Origin: Deltaproteobacteria bacterium
GTDB taxonomy: Bacteria > Desulfobacterota > Binatia > UTPRO1
DNA length: 64,000 nucleotides
NCBI GenBank assembly: GCA_016200545.1
Contig: JACQEO010000075.1
Location: 1 to 64,000 of the forward strand
Direction of reading: 5' to 3'
Shown: positions 44,870-53,031 of the stretch, piece after piece
How positions within the stretch are numbered: position 1 is the first letter of the stretch
How the letters are laid out: each line of letters starts with the position of its first letter
Program-made: the position numbers and the translations under genes
Notes under the pieces: generated by a model
What the model was told of the DNA's origin: nothing
What the model saw: the letters and a program-made list of their open reading frames with translations, nothing else
Database searches by the model: none

Positions 44870-45187
44870 TCAGTGCGGTCGGTTGCCCGTGAAGGGACGA
44901 GCGGTCTGCGCCATGTACGGCGTACCTGCCCCGATCCGGCAGCGCCACGGCGAGAAACTTGCGCCCGAGGTCAGCGGCGCCCCGAGCTGCCGACGCAGCG
45001 CCTCACCCAACGCGCCGACCTTCCCATCAACGTGCCCGCGGCGGGAGACGAGGCACAGGCCCTCGCGATCGAGAACGGCGAGCGCGCGGAACCCGTCGTA
45101 CTTCAGCTCGAAGAGCCAGTGCGGGTGTTTGAAGGGCTCGCGGAGCCTCGCGAATGGCATCGGGGTGAATCGCAGCACGCGGTGCAC
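44870..45187 (-). pseudogene. ATP-dependent DNA ligase, N-terminal fragment
   Basis: The first 40 residues of the frame are a good match to LigD/LigB-type ATP-dependent DNA ligases: FTPMPFARLREPF then the adenylation motif ELKYDGFRAL (catalytic Lys in KYDG) and a LVSRRG segment. After about residue 65 the sequence no longer matches, and motifs III-VI are missing. The short frame cannot give a functional enzyme. It is a relic of a lost repair locus. Confidence 0.6.
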
Positions 45188-45496
45188 TGTACTCGGAGCC
45201 TTGCCCGCGCGCGAGACAGGGCGTACAGCGGCGACACATGGAGCGACGTCGCGAGCGGGCGCGAGACCTACGGATCGCCGCGGGGCGCTTCGCTGCCGGA
45301 GAGCCGCTCGACGCCGCAGACGAGGGCGTCCTTCTCCGTCCGACGCCGCGCCTTGATCCGTCGCTCGGTCCTGAGCGCGTCGCGCCAGGTCCGCACGCGG
45401 CGTGATCAGACGAGGGTCACGGGGAGGCGCGCGCGTGTGTACCGCGAGGCGCGTCGATTGGCGACCCGGTGGCAGACGGAGCGCGCCTCTGGAACT
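45188..45496. other. Gap without supported gene
   Basis: About 310 bases. A 55-codon frame starting at 45238 (RRRERARDLRIAAGRF near its start) is seen but has no ribosome-binding site, family match or confirming context. Nothing else stands out. Confidence 0.45.
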
Positions 45497-45799
45497 TCAT
45501 GCCGCCGCTCCTCCACTCGTTAGGCGAGCGATGAAGGTCGCTATCTGAGCGTCCGTGATGTGCCCGGCTCGACGAGCGGCTCCCAACAGGTCACCCAGCT
45601 CGTCTAGTGAAAGATACGCAGGACGCGGGATGAAGCCATAATTCGGCGACGCTGAAGTGCCTCGGTAGTTGATACGGAGCACGGTGTCGCCGTTACGAAG
45701 TCGAATGCGCTCAAGGCAGAGGCGCCCACCTTCGTCATTGGTGGGAATCGACGCCAACTCTTCGGCTGGGGGTACCGCAATCAATGTTTTGTCAACCAT
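45497..45799 (-). CDS. Hypothetical protein, 100 residues
   Basis: Soluble protein with an N-terminal segment (MVDKTLIAVPPAEELASIPT), a beta-rich middle (RLRNGDTVLRINYRG) and a helical end (LDELGDLLGAARRAGHITDA). No family is recognised. It lies downstream of the UPF0182 gene on the same strand, the two ends about 90 bases apart. Coding potential is fair by codon use. Confidence 0.45.
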   Translation of the reverse strand: MVDKTLIAVPPAEELASIPTNDEGGRLCLERIRLRNGDTVLRINYRGTSASPNYGFIPRPAYLSLDELGDLLGAARRAGHITDAQIATFIARLTSGGAAA

Positions 45800-45889
45800 C
45801 GTCCTTCTCTCTGGTGATCTTCAGGCAGTCTTCGCAGCCGTCGGCGCTCGGCATGACCTCGCGGATCTCCTTTGCGTGCGGATCGCTCA

Positions 45890-48589
45890 CTATTGTTCGA
45901 GCGCTTTGTCGAGAGCGTCCATCTCGCGGCCGAAGCCGGACCAGTCGCCGGCGCGGAGCGCGTCGAGCGCGGCGCGGTAGTGCGCGCGCGCGGTTGTGGC
46001 CGCGGCCATCTTCGGCGGGGCTGTGGTCGCCGGCTCGATCATCCGCGGTGGCGCTGCACCAGGCTTGAACACCGCCGCGAGGGCCGCCTCGAGCGTCGGC
46101 TCCATCGCCAGCCGATCGCCGTAGGCGACGATCACGCGCTTCAGCTCCGGGATCTGCCCCTGATCCGAGCGCAGGTAGAGCGGCTCCACGTACACCAGCG
46201 AATCCTCGACCGGGATCACCAGCAGGTTCCCGCGGATCACCTTCGAGCCCCTCTGGTTCCAGAGCGAGAGCTGCTGCGAGATCGTGGTGTCCTGGTCGAT
46301 ACGCGCCTCGATCTGCTGCGGTCCGTAGATGAGCCGCTCCTTCGGGAACTCGTACTCCACGAGCTCGCCGTACTCGGGCGGATCGCAGCGCGCAGCCAGC
46401 CAGGCGACCATGTTGCTGCGGTTGGACGGCGTCATCGGCTGCATGAGGATGAACTCCTCGCGCGCGCCGCCCGGCAGCTTCATGATGACGTAGTAGGGCT
46501 CGACCGCCGAGCGCGCTCCGCCGGCGTTCTCGGTCGGGAGACTCCAGAGATCTTCCTTGTTGTAGAAGACATCGGGGTTGGTCATGTGGTACGTGCGGTA
46601 GATCTCCGCCTGGACGAGAAAGAGGTCTTCCGGATAGCGCACGTGGCGTCGGAGATCCCCCGGCATCTCGGCAAATGGCCGGAAGAGCCCCGGGAAGATT
46701 CGGGCGTAGGTTGTGAGCACGGGCTCCTTCTCGTCGATGGCGTAGAAGGTGACCGTCCCGTCGTAGGCGTCGACCACGACCTTCACGGAGTTGCGGATAT
46801 AGTTGAGACCAAGCCCCCGCACCGGCTCCGAATAGGGGAAGGTCTCGGCGGTGGTGTAGGCGTCCTGGATCCAATAGAGCCGGCCGCGCGACACGACCAC
46901 ATAGGGGTCATGGTCGAGGAGCAGGAACGGCGCGATCGTCGAGATGCGTTCGGCGATCGAACGACGGAAGAGGATGCGGCTCTCTGCCCGGAGGTTCCCC
47001 GAGATCAACAGGTTCACGTCGCGGAAGCTCCAGGCGAAGACCGCGCGGCGCAGCCGCGATCCGAGCTCGACGCCGTCTTTTCCGGCATACGAGTTCGAGA
47101 CGTTCTGCTCGCCTTTCGGGTAGTCGAACTCCTCGGCCGCCGCGTTCACGATCACGTAGTCGTCGGTTTTCTCGCCGAAGTAGATGCGGGGCTCCGAGAG
47201 CTCGAGGCCGACCGGCGAGCGCGGCGGGATGTCCTTCACGAAGAAGCCCGGCAAACCCTCGCCCTCGATTTCCGTGACCGGGCTCATCACCACGCCGAAG
47301 CCATGCGTGAACTGCAGGCGCTGGTTCACCCACGTGCGCGCGTTCGGCGGCAAGAGCGACGGCGTGATCTCGCGCGCCGCAAGCATCACCTGCCGCCGGC
47401 CGCCTGCGAGCTCGTAGCGGTCGACGTCGACGTCGTGAAAGTCATAGTAGAGACGGATCAGCTGCAGCTGGCGGTAGCTGTCGAGGAGCGGCTGCGGATC
47501 CCACAGGCGGATGTTCGCGAAGGTGGCCTGGTTGCGCGCGAGGGCCGCATCGTCGAGCGTCTGCGCCGACGGGAACGGCCGCGGCTGAATGGCCTCAAGG
47601 CCGTACGCGCGGCGGGTCATAGCGATGTTCTTCTCGAGGTACGGCCGTTCCAGGCGGAGTTCGTCCGGGCGCACCCGCAAACGCTGGAACACGTCGGGCA
47701 GAATCGCCGAGGCCATCGCCACACCGAACACCACGACCACGGCCGCGACCGGCAGCCGCCAGCCCGGCGCGCGCAGGTTCGCCGCCGCGAGCCCGGCGCC
47801 CACAAGGGCCGCGGCCACGAGGATCCATTGCAACGGCAGCTTCACGTGGGTCACCGTGTAGCCGGCGCCGAACACCGCCCCATACGATTCGAGCAACAGC
47901 TCGTAGCGGCCGATCCAGTACCCGGCCGCCTTGACGAGCAGAAAGAGCGCGAGCACAAGCGAAAGCAGGCGACGCGCCGCCGGCGGCATAAGTTGGCCCG
48001 GCCGGCGGAAGTCGAGCATGCCACGGAGCCAGAAAACCACGGCGGCGAGCAGACCGGCGAGAACCACGATTGCCATCGCCCCGCCGACGAGCGTTTGATA
48101 GGCGGGCAACGCGAAGAGGAAGAAGCCGACATCGAGGTCGAAGTAGGGATCTTTGACGCCGAACTCGCCGCCATAGAGCCAGAGCAGGTAGTCCTGCCAG
48201 CTCGCCGCCTGAGCAACCGCGACCAACACCGCGAGTACCGCGGCGGCGGCAAGTACCATGGCGCGCCACGGGAGGCGATCGGTGACCGGAGCGATCAGCT
48301 CGGGGAGCGTGGCTGGGCCGTTGCCGGTACGCCGGAACACGACCTGCACCACGCCCGCGCGGCGTGTGGAGCGGACAGCAGCGAGCCCGACCGCCGCGAC
48401 CACCGCGTAGCAGGCGGCGAACGCCAGCGTGAAGCACGCGAGCTTCGCAACCAGGGCGGTGCGGAACACCACCAAGACTCCGAGCTGACGGAACCACAGG
48501 GCATCGACGAAGAAGCCGCTGCCAAGCCCGAACAACGCGATCGCGATGACGACCGCGAGCGCACCGACGATGAGGGAGAGCCTAGGCAC
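45890..48589 (-). CDS. UPF0182 (COG1615) large membrane protein
   Basis: An 899-residue protein: seven hydrophobic helices in the first about 320 residues, then a large soluble domain with the family's conserved blocks LYYDFHDVDVDRY, THGFGVVMSPV, and NLLVIPVEDSLVYVEPLYL. UPF0182 proteins are widespread in Actinobacteria and some deltaproteobacteria, and their function is unknown. The soluble domain faces the periplasm or exterior. A GTG start at 48589 gives the family start, overlapping the YkvA stop by eight bases. Expression is thus coupled. Confidence 0.85.
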   Translation of the reverse strand: MPRLSLIVGALAVVIAIALFGLGSGFFVDALWFRQLGVLVVFRTALVAKLACFTLAFAACYAVVAAVGLAAVRSTRRAGVVQVVFRRTGNGPATLPELIAPVTDRLPWRAMVLAAAAVLAVLVAVAQAASWQDYLLWLYGGEFGVKDPYFDLDVGFFLFALPAYQTLVGGAMAIVVLAGLLAAVVFWLRGMLDFRRPGQLMPPAARRLLSLVLALFLLVKAAGYWIGRYELLLESYGAVFGAGYTVTHVKLPLQWILVAAALVGAGLAAANLRAPGWRLPVAAVVVVFGVAMASAILPDVFQRLRVRPDELRLERPYLEKNIAMTRRAYGLEAIQPRPFPSAQTLDDAALARNQATFANIRLWDPQPLLDSYRQLQLIRLYYDFHDVDVDRYELAGGRRQVMLAAREITPSLLPPNARTWVNQRLQFTHGFGVVMSPVTEIEGEGLPGFFVKDIPPRSPVGLELSEPRIYFGEKTDDYVIVNAAAEEFDYPKGEQNVSNSYAGKDGVELGSRLRRAVFAWSFRDVNLLISGNLRAESRILFRRSIAERISTIAPFLLLDHDPYVVVSRGRLYWIQDAYTTAETFPYSEPVRGLGLNYIRNSVKVVVDAYDGTVTFYAIDEKEPVLTTYARIFPGLFRPFAEMPGDLRRHVRYPEDLFLVQAEIYRTYHMTNPDVFYNKEDLWSLPTENAGGARSAVEPYYVIMKLPGGAREEFILMQPMTPSNRSNMVAWLAARCDPPEYGELVEYEFPKERLIYGPQQIEARIDQDTTISQQLSLWNQRGSKVIRGNLLVIPVEDSLVYVEPLYLRSDQGQIPELKRVIVAYGDRLAMEPTLEAALAAVFKPGAAPPRMIEPATTAPPKMAAATTARAHYRAALDALRAGDWSGFGREMDALDKALEQ

Positions 48590-48935
48590 GAGCCTCTGCC
48601 CTCGCGGCGATGTCGTGCACCATTTCGCGTACCACCTCGGGCGGGCACAGCCGGATGAACAGCCAGAGTCCGGCAAGCACCACCGCGACGTCGTCCATCT
48701 CGCCGATCACGGGAATGAAGTCGGGGATGACGTCGAACGGCGAGATCACATAGACGAGCGTCAGCACGAGCAGCACCTTGGGGAGGATCGACACCCGCCG
48801 GTCGCGGAAGAGTCGCCAGTAGAGTCGCGCGAAGTTCGGCAGGTGAAGCAGCACCTGGAGGAACCGCCCGGTGAAAAGGTAGCGTGGAAGGGACGTGCTC
48901 GACAGCGCCACGCCCCATGGATGACGTGCCCCCAC
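48582..48935 (-). CDS. YkvA-family (DUF1232) membrane protein
   Basis: A 117-residue protein with the DUF1232 motif VLLVLTLVYVISPFDVIPDF followed by GEMDDVAVVLAGL, which mark a two-helix membrane protein of the YkvA family. The function is unknown. It overlaps the start of the large UPF0182 gene by eight bases, so the two are translated together. The ATG at 48935 matches the usual length. Confidence 0.85.
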   Translation of the reverse strand: MGARHPWGVALSSTSLPRYLFTGRFLQVLLHLPNFARLYWRLFRDRRVSILPKVLLVLTLVYVISPFDVIPDFIPVIGEMDDVAVVLAGLWLFIRLCPPEVVREMVHDIAARAEARA

Positions 48936-49006
48936 GGGCCCGTCAATCGCACCCGCTCAGGGTCGCGCCGGCGCGCAGTCGAGCGTGAGGCTTTCGAGGC
49001 TGTGCC

Positions 49007-49293
49007 GTGCAGCTCCTGCCCGAGCTCCTCGTGCTGCCCGACGACATGACCGTCCGGCAGTGGGGGCGCACGCCGGGCTCGATCCCCGCGCTTGGCAATC
49101 CGGCTCGTCCGCCGACAAACCCGCGCGCATTTCGAAGGTCGGCAACACCCACATTCGTCGCACGCTCTTCATGCCGGCACTGGTTGCGGTGCAGCACGAG
49201 CCGCGCGTTACCGCTTTCTTCGATCAGCTTGTCGTACGCGGGAAGAAGCCGCTGCAAGCCTACGTCGCAGTCATGCGGAAACTGCTGCATGCG
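49007..49293 (+). pseudogene. IS110-family transposase, C-terminal relic
   Basis: Two frames join: VQLLPELLVLPDDMTVRQW (from 49007), then AHAGLDPRAWQSGSSADK, ARISKVGNTHIRRTLFMPAL and GKKPLQAYVAVMRKLLHA. The last two blocks are the signature C-terminal part of IS110-type (Transposase_20) enzymes. One base is lost in the TGGGGGC run between them. The N-terminal DEDD domain and the end of the gene are absent. It is a mobile-element remnant. Confidence 0.72.
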
Positions 49294-49421
49294 GACGGTC
49301 GAGCAAAAGATCGCCGACGTGCGGCCGCAACTCGAACGCGGCGAGGCGCGTGCGCCGAAGTCATGCGCCTTGACGCGCGGTCGGCGTTTTGACACTCCCA
49401 CCCCACCGCCGGAGCGAGTTC

Positions 49422-50594
49422 ATGCCCACGTCACGACGTCTCGCCCTTCTCGTTTGTGTCACCGTGTGTTTCGCTGTCGCCCCGGCGCACGCGGCAACGC
49501 TCCTCGTCGCCGGTAACGGTGTCGACACGCCCGACTGCGGCACCAAGACCTCCCCCTGCCGGTCGATCAGCCGCGCCGTCGCGCTCGCCGGCCAGGGCGA
49601 CACGATCCAGGTCGGACCGGGACGCTACGGCGATCTCGCGCAGGACGGGAGCTTCACCGCTCCGGGAGACGAGGCGGCTGAGGTCGGGACGGGCTGCAAC
49701 TGCATGCTCCACGTCACCAAGCGTGTGACAATCGTCTCGCGCGACGGCGCCGGGGCCACCGTGCTCGACGCCGGCGGCGTCGCAATCGACGTCGTCCGGC
49801 TCGATGCCGCCGCAACGGTCTTCGGCAAGAAGGGTCAGGGATTCACGCTGGCTGGCGGCGGTGTCGACGGGCTTCGGACGAACGCCGACATGGTCGTGAT
49901 CGCCGGCAACGTCGCCGTCGGCAACGCCGACGACGGCATCGCGGTGAGCGCCCAGCACGTCACCGTGACCGACAATCGCGCGCTCGCCAACGGCAACGCC
50001 GGCATCCGCTGCTCCGGCACGAACGACTCGACATTCGCGCGCAACGTCGCGACCGACAACGCCGAATTCGGCATCGAAGCCGACAACCGCAACGTCTTCA
50101 CCGACAACCTCGCGTCGCAGAACGGCGGCAACGGCTTCGTCGCGCAGAACGGCAACACACTCAAGGGCGACGTCGCGCTCGGCAATGCCAGCACCGGCTT
50201 CGTGCTCAACGAGGGCAACGGCGTCACCGGCTGCGTGGCGCACGCGAACCACAACGGCTTCCGCCTCGGCGGACAGGGAAACACGCTCACGAAGAGCGCG
50301 GTGCTCGACAACTTCGGCGTTGGTATCACCGCGATCGACGCCGGCAACGCGGTGACCAAGACGAGCGTCTTCGGCAACGGCGGCGGCGCGGTGAACGTAC
50401 CCGGGGCGAACATCAACTGCGGCACGCTGACGTCGGATGGCGTCACGTTGCAGGCGACGCGGAACTTCTGGGGTTCCACCGCGGGCCCGGGCGCCGATCC
50501 CGCCGATCTCGCATGCAACGGCGTCGGCGCCACGACCAACGTCCTGCCGGTCGCCACCAAGGATACCAAGGTTCGCGCTCCGGCCGCGCGCTAA
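49422..50594 (+). CDS. Secreted right-handed parallel beta-helix protein
   Basis: A 390-residue exported protein with a signal peptide ending near AHA|ATL (residue about 25) and then a beta-helix formed by repeated N-x-x-x-N-G-x-G-F/I units (LANGNAGIRCSG, NGGNGFVAQNGN). The fold is that of pectate-lyase-like and PbH1 proteins. No lyase residues are recognised, so adhesion or matrix is as likely. The ATG at 49422 with GGAG upstream is preferred. It ends with RNFWGSTAGPGADPAD, a typical beta-helix end motif. Confidence 0.8.
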   Translation: MPTSRRLALLVCVTVCFAVAPAHAATLLVAGNGVDTPDCGTKTSPCRSISRAVALAGQGDTIQVGPGRYGDLAQDGSFTAPGDEAAEVGTGCNCMLHVTKRVTIVSRDGAGATVLDAGGVAIDVVRLDAAATVFGKKGQGFTLAGGGVDGLRTNADMVVIAGNVAVGNADDGIAVSAQHVTVTDNRALANGNAGIRCSGTNDSTFARNVATDNAEFGIEADNRNVFTDNLASQNGGNGFVAQNGNTLKGDVALGNASTGFVLNEGNGVTGCVAHANHNGFRLGGQGNTLTKSAVLDNFGVGITAIDAGNAVTKTSVFGNGGGAVNVPGANINCGTLTSDGVTLQATRNFWGSTAGPGADPADLACNGVGATTNVLPVATKDTKVRAPAAR

Positions 50595-50646
50595 GGATGA
50601 GGCGCGCCGACGGGGCGTCCGGAGTCCCGACCGCGCCGAGGCGCTC

Positions 50647-51027
50647 ATGCTGGCGTTCGCGGGTGCGCCATTCGAGACGAGTACACGCACGCGCACTGCG
50701 TTGCCTCCCGAGCGAGTGCTTCACCCGTTCGACGAGCAGCTTCGAGCCGAGCTACCGCTCCTCGGCGACATGGCGAGCGACGCGGACAGTCCTCGTTGCC
50801 GCCACTGCATGCACTTCGATCGCGGATCAGGCGAGTGGCGGCGGTGTGTGCTGACGTTCATACCGGGAAGCCGAGAATCGGAACGGGACAGTCGCGCGGC
50901 GCATTCGATGCGGAACTGTTCTGTGGACTGGATCCGAGGCGAGAGACGCACAAAAGACAACGCGGGGGCCAGATCGCTCCGGCCCCCGCGTCTTCACTGC
51001 GTCGTAATGCCGATGGTGTCCCGATGA
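50647..51027 (+). CDS. Possible small Cys-containing protein
   Basis: A 126-residue open frame. The part around CRHCMHFDRGSGEWRRC looks like a small zinc-finger-type Cys pair, and RAAHSMRNCSVDWI continues it. The last third overlaps the terminator of the convergent gene, so the real end may be earlier or the frame may be spurious. No family is recognised. Confidence 0.35.
   Translation: MLAFAGAPFETSTRTRTALPPERVLHPFDEQLRAELPLLGDMASDADSPRCRHCMHFDRGSGEWRRCVLTFIPGSRESERDSRAAHSMRNCSVDWIRGERRTKDNAGARSLRPPRLHCVVMPMVSR
50960..50991 (-). terminator. Rho-independent terminator of the Cys-rich protein gene
   Basis: A perfect 11-bp stem ACGCGGGGGCC-agatcgctcc-GGCCCCCGCGT followed on the minus strand by a T-rich tract (TTGTCTTTTGTG), 38 bases after the stop of the gene ending at 51029. 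This is a textbook intrinsic terminator and the clearest in the window. Confidence 0.85.
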
Positions 51028-51028
51028 C

Positions 51029-52030
51029 CTACGGCGTACACGGGTTCGGATCGCACGTGCCGGCGCCAAGATTCGTCCCCCCATCGGCCGTGCATTCGTC
51101 GGGCGTGGCCTCGTCGCATTCCGTTTCGCCCTCGTGCGTGCGACAGCACTGAATGTCGCCCGCGGGCGGCGTCGACGCACAGGGGGTCGGATCGCAGGTG
51201 CCCGTCCCGAGGTTGGTCCCCCCGAGCGCGGTGCACTCGTCTGCCGTCTGCTCCTCGCACTCCACCCCCTCGTCATCGGGCACGCAGCAGGCGATCTCGG
51301 GCGTGGACGGTGAGGTCGGGGCGCAGGGGTTCGGATCGCAAGCGACCGCGCCCAGATTGACCCCCTGCGAGGCCATGCACTCATCTACCGTCGCGGTCTC
51401 GCACTCCGGCCCATTCTCGTCATGGTCCGGCACGCAGCAGGCGATCTCGTCGGGGGACGGTGACGTACTCGGACACGGGTTCGGCATGCACGAGCCCGCC
51501 CCCATATTCACGCCCTGGTCGGGCGTGCATTTGTCGGGCGTGGTCTCGTCGCATTCCGCTTCGCCCTCGTGCGTGCGACAGCACTGAACGTCGCCCGCGT
51601 CCGCCGTGTCCGGGGGCATCTCGGTTTCCAGCGCATCCTCGCCCGAGTCGTCGTCCTGCACCTCGACGAGCTGGCCTTGCGGATCGACCCCGAGCAATTG
51701 ATCGTGCCCGCGCGGCGTCGTGGAGAAGCGCGCGCGGCCGTTGCCGCCGCCGTTCGTCGTCAGCGTGCCGATGCGGACGCTATTGACGACGACGTTGAAG
51801 GTGGCGTTCGGGCGCAAGTGGTGCGCGACGATCTGCATCTTCCCCTTGCTGTGCTTCGCCACGACGACCACGACCTGTCCTTGGGCGCTGGGGGCCGCGC
51901 CGGTCGGCGTGAGTTGCCGCTTCACGCTGACCTTGGCCCCCGCACTCGGCACCGCGGTGACGCCGGTCACGACCACCGCCGCGAGCACCAGCATGGTGTG
52001 GCGGCACAGCATCATCTCTCGGATATGCAT
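51029..52030 (-). CDS. Secreted four-repeat Cys-rich protein
   Basis: A 333-residue exported protein: signal peptide about 1-31 (a short basic N-terminus, then LVLAAVVVTGVTAVPSAGA), a small beta domain (32-135), then four units of about 45 residues (from about 145) each with six cysteines in the order CC...C...C...C...C (e.g. CCVPDDEGVECEEQT, DECTALGGTNLGTGTCDP). Such units recur in Myxococcota and Binatota surface proteins. The disulfides would form in the periplasm. ATG with AAGGAG eight bases upstream, a promoter (52085-52114), and a terminator (50960-50991) define a single-gene transcript. Confidence 0.75.
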   Translation of the reverse strand: MHIREMMLCRHTMLVLAAVVVTGVTAVPSAGAKVSVKRQLTPTGAAPSAQGQVVVVVAKHSKGKMQIVAHHLRPNATFNVVVNSVRIGTLTTNGGGNGRARFSTTPRGHDQLLGVDPQGQLVEVQDDDSGEDALETEMPPDTADAGDVQCCRTHEGEAECDETTPDKCTPDQGVNMGAGSCMPNPCPSTSPSPDEIACCVPDHDENGPECETATVDECMASQGVNLGAVACDPNPCAPTSPSTPEIACCVPDDEGVECEEQTADECTALGGTNLGTGTCDPTPCASTPPAGDIQCCRTHEGETECDEATPDECTADGGTNLGAGTCDPNPCTP

Positions 52031-52084
52031 AGCGACTTCTCCTTGGGACGCGGCACACTCACAACGCGCTCGCGCAATACGCGA

Positions 52085-52114
52085 ATGCTAAGCGCCGGTG
52101 GCGCGCGTAGTCAA
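52085..52114 (-). promoter_or_regulatory. Sigma-70-type promoter of the Cys-rich protein gene
   Basis: On the minus strand, -35 TTGACT (52114-52109) and -10 TAGCAT (52090-52085) are 18 bases apart, five of six and four of six matches to consensus. The gene's ATG at 52030 is 55 bases downstream. This fits a housekeeping promoter. Confidence 0.5.
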
Positions 52115-52619
52115 GGCAAGACCGCACGGTGCACCGATAAAAATCGACGCGGCACGATTGCCGCGCGCGATGTCGCGGCGTCCGCCGAGCACGTTGCTGT
52201 ATGGGGCCGCCGCGCTCTCCGGTGGATGGGAAAAACACCCACGCCACGACTCACCGCAGTGTGGGAAATCCCACATGGGTGCGTGCTACCGCGCACCTGG
52301 CGAGACCCAGAGAGACGTCCTTGCGCCGACCTCGGACGATCGTGACCTGCCTCTACGCGCGCGGCAGTCGCTGAACGGGACAGGTGACGTCGCGCACGCT
52401 GGTGAGCCGTCGCGGTGCTCCCGAAGTGCAACCGCTCCGCTCGCGTGTGCGCATTGGTGCACGTGCATGTCTTGCCGAGCGGACAGTACCTGGAGTATCC
52501 GGTCGCAGGCGCGATCCCCACCCCGGCTTCGACGCTGTCGCGCCCCGCCGAGATTGGGATCGCAAGGCACGCGGGACTGGGCTCGATCACGACTCGATCC
52601 GGCCTGCCGTCGTGACGCC
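52115..52619. other. Gap with decayed sequence before the integrase relic
   Basis: About 500 bases without a supported gene. A perfect 16-bp palindrome TGTGGGA-aa-TCCCACA lies at 52260-52275 and could be an operator. The rest probably belongs to the lost mobile element whose integrase end follows. No gene was recognised. Confidence 0.4.
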
Positions 52620-52915
52620 CAGCGGGTGCTCGGCGTCCGGGTGCGGGGCCTGTACGCGACGAAGGACACGTTCTGCTCGCTCTACCTCTCGCGCGGCGCC
52701 CGGCTCGAGTGGCTCTCCGAGCAGACGGGCGTCGCGCACGGGACACTCCGTAAGCACTACGCGAGTACGTGCGGACCGCGAAGGACGATGCGACGGAACT
52801 CGCGCGGCTGGAGAGTGTCCGTGGTGCCAAGAGCGCGAAGCGCGTGCCGAAAACGGGCGCAATTGTGACACGAATTGTGACACGGCGAGCGGGTGCGGCT
52901 CCAAGTGCGCGGCCT
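52620..52915 (+). pseudogene. Tyrosine integrase, C-terminal relic beside tRNA-Ala
   Basis: Frames read GVRVRGLYATKDTFCSLYLS and RGARLEWLSEQTGVAHGTL then RKHYA. After a one-base shift near 52762 the sequence continues EYVRTAKDDATELARL. This is the C-terminal catalytic part of a tyrosine site-specific recombinase (the KHY is the catalytic Tyr region). The usual R-H-T of box II reads KDT here, which may be a family feature or a defect. The rest of the integrase is missing. It runs towards the tRNA-Ala 3' end, its usual attachment place. Confidence 0.65.
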
Positions 52916-52931
52916 AACGTGAGATGGAAAG

Positions 52932-53004
52932 TGGAGCAGAAGGGATTCGAACCCTCGACCCCCACGTTGCGAACGTGGTGCTCTCCCAACTGAGCTACTG
53001 CCCC
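52932..53004 (-). tRNA. tRNA-Ala (anticodon CGC)
   Basis: A 73-base cloverleaf on the minus strand: acceptor GGGGCAG/CTGCTCC with the G3:U70 pair that identifies alanine, D arm GCTC...GAGC, anticodon arm CCACG-TTCGCAA-CGTGG with anticodon CGC (reading GCG), and a T arm with TTCGAAT. The 3' CCA is not encoded. It lies downstream of galU and its 3' end touches the integrase relic. Confidence 0.95.
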
Positions 53005-53031
53005 AGATCGGTGGGTGCGCGGCGGCCGCGC

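Noticed and set aside
45872..48658. 928-residue open frame on the plus strand
   Set aside because: It is the exact antisense of the UPF0182 gene, with Arg/Glu/His-rich composition typical of GC-rich shadow frames.
52769..52993. 74-residue frame reading into the tRNA gene (ends KGFEPSTPTLRTW...)
   Set aside because: The last part is antisense reading of tRNA-Ala; only the first part is integrase relic.
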